A DNA stretch of 39,995 nt from Pseudoflavonifractor sp. (GCA_023667145.1 JAMPAQ010000005.1:1-39995), one strand, 5' to 3'; shown: positions 16,250 to 28,000, counted from the stretch's first letter. The notes: a model not told the origin generated them from the sequence alone. A program made the numbers and translations.

Positions 16250-16280
16250 CAAAGATAGCGAGAATCCTATTGATTGACAA
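16250..16280 (-). promoter_or_regulatory. pnp promoter
   Basis: On the minus strand TTG (16280-16278), a 20-nt spacer and TATCTTTG (16257-16250) match the consensus fully. The leader to the ATG is about 30 nt. Confidence 0.82.
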
Positions 16281-16316
16281 TGAAAATGTTAATTATTACA
16301 ATGTTAAAAATAAGTT

Positions 16317-16358
16317 AAAAGAATGGCGGGATGCTTTCTTTTGAGAAAACATCCCGCC
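16317..16358 (-). terminator. terminator of the giant surface-protein gene
   Basis: A 14-bp stem (16325-16338 with 16345-16358, one G-U pair) with a 6-nt loop is followed on the minus strand by ATTCTTTTA. It lies 33 nt after the stop codon. Confidence 0.88.
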
Positions 16359-16391
16359 AAATAGTGTTGGCCTGTATCGGCCTATGGTCGG

Positions 16392-19300
16392 TTACTGGCC
16401 TATCTTGATCAGGCGGTGGGTGTGGTGGTTGTCGGCATTACGGACGGTCACGATGTATGTGCCCGAGGGTAGTGCGCTGACATCGACACCCGCGTTGGTG
16501 TAGGGGGTCTCGACCACGGCTGTGCCGGCGCTGTTGTAGACGGTCACGGTCATGCCGGCATCGGAGGACGCTCCCTTGATGAAGAAGCGGTCGGCGGTGG
16601 GGTTGGGGTATACAGCCGACTGTCCGTATCCGAGTCCGTCGGCGAGGGTCAGGTCGCTGACGGCGACCTCAAGGGGCTCCGCGATGGAGCCGACGAGGTC
16701 GGGGGTGAACTGAAGCTCGGAGTCGGAGCGCATCTCGGTGGAGGTGGCCGTGTCAAAGACCATCAGCCTTATCGGCTCACCGTCGGTGTCGCCATGGACG
16801 GTCAGGAACTGGAGGTCACCGTCGGAGTCGGCGGTGGCGATGCCGCGGCAGCGGTCACCGCCGAAGGCGGCGACGACCATCGCGGTGTTGGCCACGCGGT
16901 TGCCGTCCCTGTCGATCACACGCGCTATCACCGGCATGTTGTCGGCATGGTCGTGTGAGTTGAACGACCAGGGTGTGGCCACGTCGCTGAGGTCAGCGTC
17001 GGCAGCGGCAGCGCCGGCGGCCGTGTCAAACGAGCCCTGTGTCAGGACACGCGGGGCCGTGGCACGGAGCATGTATCCCGCGCCCGGCTCAAGCGACACC
17101 AGGGTGCCGCGCCATGCGCCGCCGTCATACACGGCGAACGAGTCAAGGCCCTTGACCACCTCGCCGTCGCGTGCGTCGGGGATTGCCGCCGACAGCGGTG
17201 TGGAGGCCATGCGCAGGGCGGGGAGGTGGTTCCACCCGGCCACGAGCGGAGTCGAGAGACCCTCGATGGGCGAGCCGATGATCGTCACGGCGCGCGCCGC
17301 CGACATGTTGACGCGGTACACGCCTCCGGGGGCCAGGGACGAGAGCGAGCCGGACAGGCCGCCGTTGTCATCGCGGACGGCCTCGCCGTCGGTGCCCGAT
17401 ATGGCCGCGATGCTGCCGTGGAGCGCGGGGAAGGTGCCCTCGACGGTGGCCTTGTCGGCCCGGTGCGCCACGGTCATCCAGTTCCATCCGCGAGACAGCA
17501 CGTAGCGAGCCCTGACGCGGGGTACGGCGGTGAAGAGCGCCTGGATGTCGGTGTGTGCCACGACGGGGACCTCCACCTCAGCGTCGGTCGAGATGAGCGA
17601 GCCGTTGACGAGCCATCCGCCGAAGGTGTAGTCGGCGTCCTCATTGACGGTGGCCCTCAGGCGCAGCACGGTGCCGTGTGTGGCGGTGCCGTTGAGCGCG
17701 CCGTCGACACTGCCGCCCTCACTGTCCCAGCTCGTGGAGACGAGGTAGGTGCGCGGGGCGAAGCGTGCCTCAAGGCGTGTCTCGTCGAGCATGGCCACAG
17801 TCAGCTCCGGGTCGGTCGAGAGCGCCTCTGTCGCGCCCTCCTCCCACCAGCCGGTGAGCTCGTATCCCTCCGCGGGCGTGGCGGCGAACGTCACCGACGA
17901 GCCGTGGGAGGCGGCCCCGGCTGCGGGAGTCACCCCACCGGCGCCGGCGGGCACGGCCCTGGCCGAGAAGCTGACCATTCCGTCGCGGAACTGCGTCCAG
18001 CCCACCATCTTGCCGTCACGCCCGGTGAAGTTGTCGGTGTCATATATGCCCTCCGTGGCGACGGTCAGGGTGTAGTAGCCGTTCCCGGCGGTTATGCCGC
18101 CGAGGCCGATGGTGAACGTCGTGTCATCCACGGGCGACACCGTGATGTCCCCGGCGGGGAGCTGCTCACCCTGACGGGTCAGCGTGATGTCGTCGGCAGT
18201 GAACGTCGAGGCGATGACGGGCTTGTTGAAAGTCACAGTGAGTTCGGTGACCGACTCGCGTGCCACGAGGTTGTCGGCGGGGACACCCTCTATCTTCTCT
18301 ACGGTGAGCTCCGTCTCGGCACGCGGCGCGATGACCACGGTGTAGGTCTCCGACCGCGACGGCATGTCGTCGGCCATGTGGAGGCGGTACTCGTAGAGCG
18401 GGTCGCGGCCGTCGCGCAGGGTGACGTATGTCGCCCAGAAGTTGCGTGGAGCGATTTCCTTGGAGTCGCTGTCGCGTGTGACGCTGACGATCTCGCAGCG
18501 ACCTGCGGTCAGGTCGGGGGTCGAGCCGTAGGCCCATCCGGCCTCCGGGGCGGTGACGGTCACCCTCCATGTCGTGTCGTCGACGCGTGCCATCTCCATG
18601 GCGGCGGCAGGCACCACGGGGGCCGTCGAGCCGTCGGTGAGGTAGATTATGTCGGGGGTGTCGTCAGCGTCGATCTCGTCGTTGACGAGGAATCCCTTTG
18701 CCATCACGCCTGTCTCGGGGTCCTCGCCGAGGTCCACTGAGCGTATCAGCTCGTGGATGGTCACGTCGTCGAGCAGCGACAGGTCGGGGTTGCCGTAGCT
18801 CGTCACGTGGGTCTCCTCGATGTCATAGTCGATGAAGTGTCCCAGGAGCGACGCCTCCATCCACCACTGTGCGTAGGCGGTGCCGCCGGCTGCTATGTCG
18901 CCGACCTCCGTAGCCACGTTGCCGCCCAGGGCGAGTGTGTGCTCCCCGCCGTTGAGCTGGCTCGACAGGAGCTCGAAGTCGATCAGGAGGCCCTTCTCGT
19001 TCTCGGTTATCTTAGGCTGCTCGGTGGTGATGCGTATGTCGGTCGCGTCACCGCGTCCCTTGTTTGAGATTATCAGGGAGAACTCGGCCGGCTCGCGCTT
19101 CTCGACCACGCCGGCGGTCAGCGGGTCGTCGGCTATGATGTCGCGCTGCATGAAGTATGTCAGGTCAAGCACGGGGGAGGGCTTGACGGTGAGCGAGACG
19201 GGGGCGAGGGTGCGGCTGACTGTCGTCCCGGTGAACGGGTCGAGGTAGCTGAGCGCCCCGGCGAAGCTGTAGACCACAGCGCTGTCGGGCGCTGCGTAGC

Positions 19301-22300
19301 GAGTCGGGATGAACAGCACCTTAGCCGTGCCCGTCTGCCTGGGGGCGAGCTCCCATCCGCCGTCGAGCGTCATCGGGCCGGTGAAGCCGTCGAGGCTCTC
19401 AAGCGAGGTCTGCATCTCGTGGAGTGTGGCCACGTTGCCACGGTCGTCGGTCACCTCAAGGTTTAGGGTGGCCTGGGTCATCGACTTTGACTCGTTGCCG
19501 TTGTAGACGGTCAGCGTGCCGCGGAACGCCTGGCGGGTCATCACCATCGACTGCGAGAGCTGTAGGGTGATCGAGGCGCATACCGAGGTGCGGTCGGCCT
19601 CCTCGTCGACGCGCTTCTCAAGCTCGGCGGTCATCTCGTGGAACTCTGTGAGGGTCCGCTTGCCATGGTCGGTCATCTCATCGTATGCCTTGACAAGGGC
19701 GGCAAAGTCCGAGTGGAGATACTGGAGCAGTATCAGGTCCTCGTCAAGTTCGTTGGGGTCATTGTCGCGCTGCTTGGCGTTGTCTTGGTCGCTCTTTTTG
19801 CCTTTGAGCAGTCTCAGGCGTTTCATCATGGCGTCAAACTGATTGTCGTCCATGAATTCACGCGTAGCCTCGCGGAACACGTCGGTTGTCGCGGGGTCGT
19901 CGGCGCTCCACTGCTTGTAGCCGTTGGAGAACGCGTCGGCCTGCTCGTCGGTCAGGTTGAGCCAGTCATCGCTGGTATAGAGCCAGTCAATCATGCGCTG
20001 GGGTATAGCGCAGAGTGTCACGAGATTGCCAAGGTTGCTGTAGAGTGCCTTGTCAAGGTCAGGGAATGCCGACTCATCGATGAGTTTCTTCCAAGACTTG
20101 AACTCAAGGGCGTATGCACGGCTGTTGGAGACTGAGGCAAGTGAGATGGTTGCCTCGGGAGTGGTTGTACCAGCTTTCGGCTGTATTGACTTTTCTTTCA
20201 GGGAAGGAGTGTTGGTGCTGTCATCATCAGACTGGTCGTATGAATCATCCTTGTCCTCCTTGTCGGGGTCATCCTCTTTCCAGCCCCAGCCGACATTGTC
20301 CTTGGTACATTTCTCAAGAAGACCCTTGACACAATCGACACCGTCCTCGACACCATCGGGCAGCTTGTCGTAGATTGCCTCTTTCAGTTCATCTATAAGA
20401 CCATCCATGTAGCTGCCGATAAGCTCATTGCCGAGTTCCTGAGCCTTTTCGGTGAGGAATTTGGTATGGGCTTCCAGCTGCTCGTCTGACCAAGATGCTA
20501 CATTGGTTATATCGATGTCATTATCCTCACAGAATTGTAAGTATTCCTTCGACATGCCATACAGTTCCTTGGCCTTGTTTATTGCATCCTGGACTTCTTC
20601 GATTTTATCCGTTATGTCCCCGACAGCTCCGGCTACCTCGTCGTATGCGCCCACGAGGGGACGGGTGTAGGGTATGAGATACAATATTGCCTTGCCGCAG
20701 GGGAGTGCCACGCGTGTCAGCTTGGAGTTCTGACAGGGGGTACATTCGGTGTCGGTATATCCCGATACGGGATTGCTGCTGGACGATGCCCCGCCTAAGC
20801 CCCATCCGCCACCATTGCCATGGTAGCGTCCGGTAGGTATGGTGATTTGTGGTGCTGACCAGTTGATGTCGGTATTGCCGCAAATCCAGATGCCTACCTT
20901 TTGGCTGTAGCGGTGCCACTTGCGGTCGAGACCGCAGTCCCACGCATATATCGTGGAGACATTATAGGTGCAGTCGCCCTTCTTGTCTCCATGCTTATGA
21001 GGCAGGTCTTCCTCCTCGTTGGCATAGTCGATACGGGCGCTGCGGGTCGATGTCGCGGGATAGCTGACCTTGATGGGAACAGTCACTGACTGGTTGGCGG
21101 CTATCTCGTAGGGACCCGGGTTGAGCACCTCAAATGAGAGGATTCCGTCGGTGGGCTCAAGCTCAAGTGCGGCCTCATGTGCCGTGATGAGACCCTTGTT
21201 GGTCAGCACGGCATAGAACACCATCGACTCGCCGGGCGACATGTCGGCTGCAGCCTTCATGTCGGGAAGCTCGGTCACAACAACCGGCATCGGGACGCTG
21301 GTCTCATATTTGAGCGTGGTCACAATCTTGTACTCGTCCTCGACCTCGGTCTCTACCACGCTCCAGTCAACGGTGATGGCCTGGAAGCTGAGGTTGATGC
21401 TCTTGGTCGTTGTCTTGCCGGGGTCAACCATGATATTGCCGCTGAACGACTCGTGGTTGGGCTCGGTGATGGTGACGTTGTAGTAACCGGCGGGAAGCTC
21501 AAGCATGACGCGGCCATCATCGCCGGTCTCGGCAGTGGCTATCACCGTCTTGCGCACGGGGTGCAGCACAGAGATTGTCGCGCCCTTGACCCTCGGGGCC
21601 TCGGCGGTATAGTAGGTGTACTCGTCGCAGACCTCTATGCCGAGTATGCCGGTCGTGTCGCTGACCGGCTCGATGGTGAACGGTATCGACACTCCTGGCG
21701 AGTTGGTGGCGTTGACCACGAGATTGCCCGTGATCGGAACATTGAGCTGCACATTGTCGTCGGGCGAGAATGTTAGCATCATGGTGGCCGACTCACCGGG
21801 GGCTATCGTGGCCATCGTCTTGGGTGTGGCGAGCTTCATCCATGCCACATCGGGGAGTCCGACAGTCACTGCGCCGGTCTCGCCGGCACCCATGTTGGTG
21901 ATGACGATGGGGTACTCACGCACCTGTCCGGGTGTCATCGTGGTGTTGATGCGGGGTATATCGACCGTCAGCTTGCCGGTCGCTGTCTTGGCGTACACGT
22001 AGCAGCTGTATTCAACCGATGTGCCCGAGGCGGATGTGAGGCGTATCTTCACCACGTCGTCGCTGGCTGTCGCCGACGGTTTGGATGCGTCGAGCGTCAT
22101 GCTGAACGGTGAGGCGATGTTGCCGGCCTTGTCGGGCATGTCAAACGTGATGTCGAGATTGTCGGGGGCCGACACTACCTCGGCGCGAAGCCCGGTCTCC
22201 TCAAGGTTGCCGGGAGCCGACACGGCGAGGTCGACCGTGAGGGGAGTGCCCACCGCTATGTCGTGGTAGCGCGATGACTCGCCCGAGATGCGCAGACCGC

Positions 22301-25031
22301 GCACGTCAAACTCACACTGTGCCGCCGTGGCGTTCTCGCCGGGATAGCAGGCTCCGGCAGTGTAGTGGCCGCTCATGCCGCTTGACGGGGTGAGGGTAAC
22401 AGAGAACCGGCCCTCGTCATCAGTTGTGGCAGAGGTAGTGGTGCGCACACCGTCAACGATGGTGTACACCTCCACGGCGCTCTTTGCCGCCGTGCTTCCT
22501 GTGGCCTGGCCTGAGAGGACAATCTCCTCGCCTTGGCTGTAGATGGCCTTTGCAGTCGAGACTGTCGCGCCAAATGACGGGGCAAGGTCTACCGTTGTGG
22601 TCATCGTGTTGTTGGCTGTCGATAGCTCCTTGGCCGACCCACCGGCGGTTACGGTTGCCGTGATTGAGGCGGTTCCGGCCGATGCGGGCATGGTGACGTT
22701 GCCGGTCAACACAGCCTCACTGCCGGCGGCTATGGTTCCCGGCAGACTGAGCGCTGCGAGTGTCGAGCTGCCCGATGTCACCTTGACTGACGGCGCGTTT
22801 AGCGGTGCCACACCGTCATTGGCCACGGTCACCGACACGGTGGCGCGTGTTCCGGCCTCGGGGGCCTCGGGGTTGAACGCTATCGAGCGGATGACAGCGT
22901 CGGGCAGTGTCTGGTCGGTCACCGACACGTAGCACACGCCCTGGGCGTGGTCAGCCGCCGACGCCGTTATCACGAGCGTCTGCGAGTCGTCGCTCAGGTC
23001 GTTGGCGAGGGCCGTCACGGTGGCTTTCGCCGATGTCTCCCCGGCGGGGATGGTCACGGTGGCGGGCATGTCGATGAAGTCGGCGCGTCCGCTCTCGACG
23101 CTCAGTGCCACGTCGAGCGGTGTCGTCGAGCCGGGGGTGTTGCGTGTGACGGTGATGTCAAACGACTGCCCCTCCCTGACGTTGGAGGCCGACGACCTCA
23201 GCGTCAGCGCGGGCCCGTCGTTGTCGATGACTGTAATCCTTTTGGTCACGCTGCCACCCGAGTCGCCGTCGACCGAGCATGAGCATGAGCTGACATACAC
23301 GGCTGCGGTCAGCTCGATGTCGCGGTCACCGTCGACGGTTGCGTTGTCGATGACGCCGATTGTAAACTCCACCTCCTTGACGCCCTTGTTGATGGTGATG
23401 GTGGCGGGGTCGATGATGAGCACGCCGGGCTTGTCGGTGGTGAGTTTCACGGTCACGCGGCTGTCGGTGAGCGTCGAGCGCACAAGTCGAGCGCGTATGG
23501 CGTTGTAGCCCGCGCCCTCGGCCACCTTGTCGGCGTTGAGCAGCAGGTCAATCGTGGGGGTGTCGTTGTCGTTGACTGTTATGTCGGCCGATGCGGCGTC
23601 ATGCCGTGCGGCAGTCGCCCTTATAGACGAGAGTATCACAGTCGAGGGCACGTCGTCGTCGACCGACGCTATCTCCACGTCGACCGACGACTCGCCGGCG
23701 GGGATCACCACCGAGGCGGGGAAGCTGAAGTGGCGCTTGTCGGCGCACGAGAGGTAGACGGTGACTGGCGCATCGTTGACGCGGTTGGTCGATATGGTCA
23801 GCACGGTCCCCTCCCCCTCGGTAATCTCGTCGCGGTCGAGTGTGGCCGTGAGCGTGGCGTTGTCGTCGTCGATGACGGTCAGTGTCGCCTCCACTGGGGC
23901 GTATATGCCACCCGACACGGTGATGGTGGCCACGGAGTCGGCGTCAAGGGTGGTGTTGTCGATGGTGTGGATGGCAAATGTCGTCTGCGAGGCCCCTGCT
24001 GGGATGGTCACGGTCTGCGGCAGACTGATGCGGTCAAAACCGCCCGCCGACACCCCGAATGTCTCGGCGTTGCGGTAGGAGCCGGAGCGGCTCACCTTGG
24101 CCGTGATGGCGGCAGTGCGGTTCTCGTCGACCACCGCCGGTATCAGCGACAGGGTGAGCAGGGGGTTGACGGGGAGCAGCGCCGACCGGGCCTCGTTGTT
24201 GGCCGTGGCCGATGCGTCCTCGCCCGACCCGCCAAACGGTGTCAACTTTACCTTCACCGCCGCCTTGGAGTCAACGCCGAGTATGGCGGGAAGCGTCACG
24301 GTGGTGGCGCGTACGGCCACCGCCTGCGGGGCGAGGGCCGTCTCGTTGCGTGTGGTCGCCACGGCAGTCTCGTTGCCCGACTCGTCGGCGAGGTAGATTG
24401 TCTCCTTCCAGCCGGTTGCCGACGCGATGTCACCGAGGTTTGTCACCGTCCATGACAGGTCGATGTCTGCGCCGGGTATGAGCCGGTCCTGGGTGACGGT
24501 CACCGCGTCGACGGCAAAGTCGGGTGAGCGGCCAATGGTGATGGTCCCCGGAGCCACATCGTTGAGTATGTTGGCTCCCGAGCGCTCGGCCACCACGGCC
24601 TCACTCAGTGTTACATTATAAACCTCCTCGGGCTGCACCGATGACGGCACCTTGATCTTCAGGTCAAGGACTGGGCCGTCGTTGCCGCGCAGTTCGCTGT
24701 TGGTGGGTGAGTAGACCATCACCATCATGCTGTTGTCGCCACGCATGGCCGACATCAGCTCATGGTCGGTCTTGCGCGAGGCCGACAGGTTGTCGGCTGT
24801 CGCGCTGTAGAGTACCCACCCCTCGGGGACGGTGACGGTAAACTGCGTCGCCACCACCGGGGAGGTGTTGGTTATGACCACCGGCAGTGAGATGGTCGAG
24901 CCTGACGCGACGATGGCGGGCGGCGTGTAGAGTCTCGCCGTCCCGGCTATCGCGTAGGCCGGAGCCGTCATCGCTGTTAGCAGCAGGATGACGGCGCTGA
25001 TTAACGGAATTTTTGAAACTTTATTCATCAC
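16392..25031 (-). CDS. giant T9SS-secreted multidomain surface protein (cohesin-like, Calx-beta, CARDB, InlB-like repeats)
   Basis: The uninterrupted 2879-residue protein has, in order (approximate residues): a signal peptide (1-28); a cohesin-like beta-sandwich (30-160); a CARDB-like domain (165-285); four Calx-beta-like repeats (290-708) with IDDDN/NDNDT/IDNDG junctions; a second CARDB-like domain (710-815); further Ig-like and NEW3-like modules (820-1230); a carboxypeptidase-regulatory-like module; a Cys-rich segment with CTPC (1352-1447); two helical regions around an acidic linker (1460-1820); more beta modules; a SbsA-like Ig domain (2265-2345); two InlB-B/Flg_new-like repeats (2367-2500); a GWNWMTV module pair (2510-2680); and a type A sorting tail from YPNPTADRFF to the C-terminus. 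It is likely an adhesin or scaffold on the cell surface. It starts 22 nt after the LRR/dockerin gene, so they probably form an operon. Confidence 0.88.
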   Translation of the reverse strand: MMNKVSKIPLISAVILLLTAMTAPAYAIAGTARLYTPPAIVASGSTISLPVVITNTSPVVATQFTVTVPEGWVLYSATADNLSASRKTDHELMSAMRGDNSMMVMVYSPTNSELRGNDGPVLDLKIKVPSSVQPEEVYNVTLSEAVVAERSGANILNDVAPGTITIGRSPDFAVDAVTVTQDRLIPGADIDLSWTVTNLGDIASATGWKETIYLADESGNETAVATTRNETALAPQAVAVRATTVTLPAILGVDSKAAVKVKLTPFGGSGEDASATANNEARSALLPVNPLLTLSLIPAVVDENRTAAITAKVSRSGSYRNAETFGVSAGGFDRISLPQTVTIPAGASQTTFAIHTIDNTTLDADSVATITVSGGIYAPVEATLTVIDDDNATLTATLDRDEITEGEGTVLTISTNRVNDAPVTVYLSCADKRHFSFPASVVIPAGESSVDVEIASVDDDVPSTVILSSIRATAARHDAASADITVNDNDTPTIDLLLNADKVAEGAGYNAIRARLVRSTLTDSRVTVKLTTDKPGVLIIDPATITINKGVKEVEFTIGVIDNATVDGDRDIELTAAVYVSSCSCSVDGDSGGSVTKRITVIDNDGPALTLRSSASNVREGQSFDITVTRNTPGSTTPLDVALSVESGRADFIDMPATVTIPAGETSAKATVTALANDLSDDSQTLVITASAADHAQGVCYVSVTDQTLPDAVIRSIAFNPEAPEAGTRATVSVTVANDGVAPLNAPSVKVTSGSSTLAALSLPGTIAAGSEAVLTGNVTMPASAGTASITATVTAGGSAKELSTANNTMTTTVDLAPSFGATVSTAKAIYSQGEEIVLSGQATGSTAAKSAVEVYTIVDGVRTTTSATTDDEGRFSVTLTPSSGMSGHYTAGACYPGENATAAQCEFDVRGLRISGESSRYHDIAVGTPLTVDLAVSAPGNLEETGLRAEVVSAPDNLDITFDMPDKAGNIASPFSMTLDASKPSATASDDVVKIRLTSASGTSVEYSCYVYAKTATGKLTVDIPRINTTMTPGQVREYPIVITNMGAGETGAVTVGLPDVAWMKLATPKTMATIAPGESATMMLTFSPDDNVQLNVPITGNLVVNATNSPGVSIPFTIEPVSDTTGILGIEVCDEYTYYTAEAPRVKGATISVLHPVRKTVIATAETGDDGRVMLELPAGYYNVTITEPNHESFSGNIMVDPGKTTTKSINLSFQAITVDWSVVETEVEDEYKIVTTLKYETSVPMPVVVTELPDMKAAADMSPGESMVFYAVLTNKGLITAHEAALELEPTDGILSFEVLNPGPYEIAANQSVTVPIKVSYPATSTRSARIDYANEEEDLPHKHGDKKGDCTYNVSTIYAWDCGLDRKWHRYSQKVGIWICGNTDINWSAPQITIPTGRYHGNGGGWGLGGASSSSNPVSGYTDTECTPCQNSKLTRVALPCGKAILYLIPYTRPLVGAYDEVAGAVGDITDKIEEVQDAINKAKELYGMSKEYLQFCEDNDIDITNVASWSDEQLEAHTKFLTEKAQELGNELIGSYMDGLIDELKEAIYDKLPDGVEDGVDCVKGLLEKCTKDNVGWGWKEDDPDKEDKDDSYDQSDDDSTNTPSLKEKSIQPKAGTTTPEATISLASVSNSRAYALEFKSWKKLIDESAFPDLDKALYSNLGNLVTLCAIPQRMIDWLYTSDDWLNLTDEQADAFSNGYKQWSADDPATTDVFREATREFMDDNQFDAMMKRLRLLKGKKSDQDNAKQRDNDPNELDEDLILLQYLHSDFAALVKAYDEMTDHGKRTLTEFHEMTAELEKRVDEEADRTSVCASITLQLSQSMVMTRQAFRGTLTVYNGNESKSMTQATLNLEVTDDRGNVATLHEMQTSLESLDGFTGPMTLDGGWELAPRQTGTAKVLFIPTRYAAPDSAVVYSFAGALSYLDPFTGTTVSRTLAPVSLTVKPSPVLDLTYFMQRDIIADDPLTAGVVEKREPAEFSLIISNKGRGDATDIRITTEQPKITENEKGLLIDFELLSSQLNGGEHTLALGGNVATEVGDIAAGGTAYAQWWMEASLLGHFIDYDIEETHVTSYGNPDLSLLDDVTIHELIRSVDLGEDPETGVMAKGFLVNDEIDADDTPDIIYLTDGSTAPVVPAAAMEMARVDDTTWRVTVTAPEAGWAYGSTPDLTAGRCEIVSVTRDSDSKEIAPRNFWATYVTLRDGRDPLYEYRLHMADDMPSRSETYTVVIAPRAETELTVEKIEGVPADNLVARESVTELTVTFNKPVIASTFTADDITLTRQGEQLPAGDITVSPVDDTTFTIGLGGITAGNGYYTLTVATEGIYDTDNFTGRDGKMVGWTQFRDGMVSFSARAVPAGAGGVTPAAGAASHGSSVTFAATPAEGYELTGWWEEGATEALSTDPELTVAMLDETRLEARFAPRTYLVSTSWDSEGGSVDGALNGTATHGTVLRLRATVNEDADYTFGGWLVNGSLISTDAEVEVPVVAHTDIQALFTAVPRVRARYVLSRGWNWMTVAHRADKATVEGTFPALHGSIAAISGTDGEAVRDDNGGLSGSLSSLAPGGVYRVNMSAARAVTIIGSPIEGLSTPLVAGWNHLPALRMASTPLSAAIPDARDGEVVKGLDSFAVYDGGAWRGTLVSLEPGAGYMLRATAPRVLTQGSFDTAAGAAAADADLSDVATPWSFNSHDHADNMPVIARVIDRDGNRVANTAMVVAAFGGDRCRGIATADSDGDLQFLTVHGDTDGEPIRLMVFDTATSTEMRSDSELQFTPDLVGSIAEPLEVAVSDLTLADGLGYGQSAVYPNPTADRFFIKGASSDAGMTVTVYNSAGTAVVETPYTNAGVDVSALPSGTYIVTVRNADNHHTHRLIKIGQ

Positions 25032-25053
25032 TTATTTTATGATAATGATTTGC

Positions 25054-28000
25054 TTAGTTGTTGGCGTGTTGTCCTGTGACAATCTTGGTCACGATGCGCT
25101 CGCCGTCGGTCTCGACTGTGACGATGGCTACGGCGGTGATGCCGCTGTCGAGCGTGGTGAGCAGGTTGGTGCCGGCGACGGTCTCGCACTCTCCGGCGGC
25201 TACCGGCGTGCCGGCGGTGGTGTGGACGCTCCACCTCGTGTGGACACCGTTGGCGGTGGTGAGGTAGAGGCTGTTGCCGTCGAGATGTACCCTTGTGCCG
25301 CTGATGGCAGCGCCGTCAATCCCGGTGTGCTGCCCGGTGGCGCTCGGTATTATGTTGGCCTCGATGTCTGACAGGGTGCAGCTGTAGGCGCGGGCCGAGT
25401 CATCGACATCAGCCACGGCATACTGTCCGGCGGGTATCTCGGCCCCCGAGAGGGAGTATCCGACGATGTGGGCATACCCGTCCTTGACTACGACGGCGGC
25501 GGTAAACCCAAGCGACCTCATCTGGGCGGTCAGCTGTGCGCTGTTGCCGGTGACTACGATGTCAAACGCTGCCACGGGTATAGGTGAGTCGATGATGAGC
25601 TGTCCGTCGCGGCAGTAGACGCGGGCCACGTCGGCATCGTCAGCCGCGAGTGAGCGATGGCGGCGAGTGGCGTTGTCGGCCTCGGGACGATAGTCGGTCA
25701 GGATGTTGGTGTGCATCACGATGTCCTGGACGTTGAGCGTCTCATCCTCCCAAAGGTCAGCCGCCGTGAAGTTGAATCCAAAAATACTGGGTGTGTCTCT
25801 CCCAAAAATTCTGCGGATTATGGTTTGTAAGTCGGCAATATCCACTGTACCGTTAAAGTTGACATCCCCTGGGGAAAATGACAATTTAATATTGAGATAT
25901 TGAAAATTGTCTGTTTCACCCATCTCGTCAGTGGAGTTTTTGAGTTGGGTGCCGATTCTAATGATGTCGCCTGATTTACCGTGGTAATCTGGTATAGCAT
26001 AGCCATGGTCGTCAATTTCTATACCTCCCGTTTCATTTGTTTTGATTTCTCGAATCCACCAGGGGCTACCAAAGTTATAAAAACAAATCTGTGAACACGT
26101 AAAATTACGTTGATAGGGATTGTATAGTACTATATTGGGAACCAATCTGGCGATTGCTGCAAAGTCAAAAGTTTGTGAGCCGAAATCTGACAGATTTAAG
26201 TCCATGTCAATCTCTTGATCGCAAAATAAAAAGTCAGATGTAGATATTCGTTCAGGTAAAGGTGAGTCTATATTTGTAAACTTATTTCCCCGGACATCTA
26301 ACTTTGTTAGTAATGGTAATCTGTTAACAATGTCGCTGATATTACCGCTGAGCTTATTGCCATATAAATTGAGAGAGGTAAGTCGATTGAGAGCATAGAG
26401 TTCTTCGGGGATTTCCACGAGTCCGAGCCACGCCAAATTAAGTTCTGTAATCCGTCCTTCCGAAAATTTAAGTACGTCATAACTTTGGGTGGCCACGGAA
26501 ATAGCATCGGGGGTTTCAGGCCATGAAAGCTCTACCTGTTCTTCGAGCGCTCGCCTTAGATTTTGAAAATTATTGAAGTCCTCCTGGTTAAGTGCGTATA
26601 TGTTCATCTCACCAATTTTGACCGTATCGGTGTCAAGATAGCACAAATTCTCATCTACAGTAAGATATATGTCATATTTGCCGGGCTCTTTCGGATAGCT
26701 CTGGAGAGTTGTACCATCTGATGTGTTTACGCATATCGCCTTTCCCTTGTCGTATAAGAAGTACGATCCATGTCCTACTTCAATCCATTTTTCATAACCT
26801 GTATAGATGGCATCTTCTTCATATCTTATATCGAAATCCGTCCAATCGAGCGGAGCCTTGTTGATTGTAAAGTGACCCTCGATTGACCCGGTAAAATTTC
26901 CTCTTCCATAGACAGCTACAGTGGCAGTACCCGCGAAGTAATTATCTGAGTATGAAACGGTATAATCGACACCTTCAACAAGATTGGCAAAACGTTCGTC
27001 GCTCCACGACCATGTAGGACATACATAGCTCCCGGTGTAGACATACTCCCCCTCATCGACGATGATCTCGCCCTCAAGCTCGCGGGGTGTGATGTTGAAT
27101 GTGTACTCCTTGAAGCCGTTGGTGTAGGGGAACACTCCCTCCATCTTGAACGACGCGGTACCCACCCCGGTGTTGTTGGAGTAGTTGGTCAGCTTGTACT
27201 GCTCGGCCGGCAGGGCGCACTCGACATCGGTCTGGTAGACCGGCTCGCCGAAGTTGTAGGGCAGCGACTTGACTCCCGAAAGGGTGTAGTAGTAAACGTC
27301 CTTGTAGACAATCGGGTTGAGCATCGTGGTGTTGCCGACGATGTCGACTGTGCGGAAGCGTATCACGTGGTTGCTCTTGTAGGGGGTAAACTTGACCGAG
27401 AGCGTCGTGGAGAACTCGCTCCCCGATGTCAGCTCGTCGGTCAGCGGCGACCACTCCTCCGAGTCCTCGACCGAATACTCGATGCGCCCGTTTTGTCCGG
27501 CGGGACTCTCATACTCGCCGTTGATGGTGATGGTCTGCACCTGCGTGAGGTCGTTCCACGGGTCGATATTCTCAAGCGTGGTGGTGAACGACGAGGTGGG
27601 TTCGAGGTTCACGTCGCCGACACCGATAAGGTAAGAAAATTCCACAGTCTCGCCGGCGGGAACAGTGCGGTTTTTCCAGCACCAGCCCATTCCGCTGTCA
27701 TAGCCGCCATTCTCGACCATGAAATTACCGCCTTGTGTGTAGTTGCCAACCATCTCCGATGGGCTGCGGTTTTGGCTATAATACCCAAACCAAAAATCGT
27801 CAACACCATTTACTCCGGCCAATCCTGAGCCAAACAGTACGCAGAGCTGTGCCGCTCCGTTGTCTTTCATTGACACGCCGTAAGTCGCTCCTATCATATC
27901 CACGCGACGGGAAATAGGCGCATAGTCGTTGCTTCCAATCATCACATCTGCATATGTGCCGAGCGACACGACAGCATCAGTTTCATTGCCGTTGTACACG

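Noticed and set aside
17226..18740. 504-codon open frame on the plus strand inside the giant surface-protein gene
   Set aside because: It is antisense to a clear multidomain protein; the product is low-complexity Gly/Arg/Val-rich and matches no family. Long antisense frames are expected in GC-rich coding DNA.
25037..25234. Similar Arg/His-rich short frames at 25037-25234 and 28547-28756
   Set aside because: They are out-of-frame same-strand readings of the duplicated 3' module, not genes; their similarity simply reflects the nucleotide duplication.
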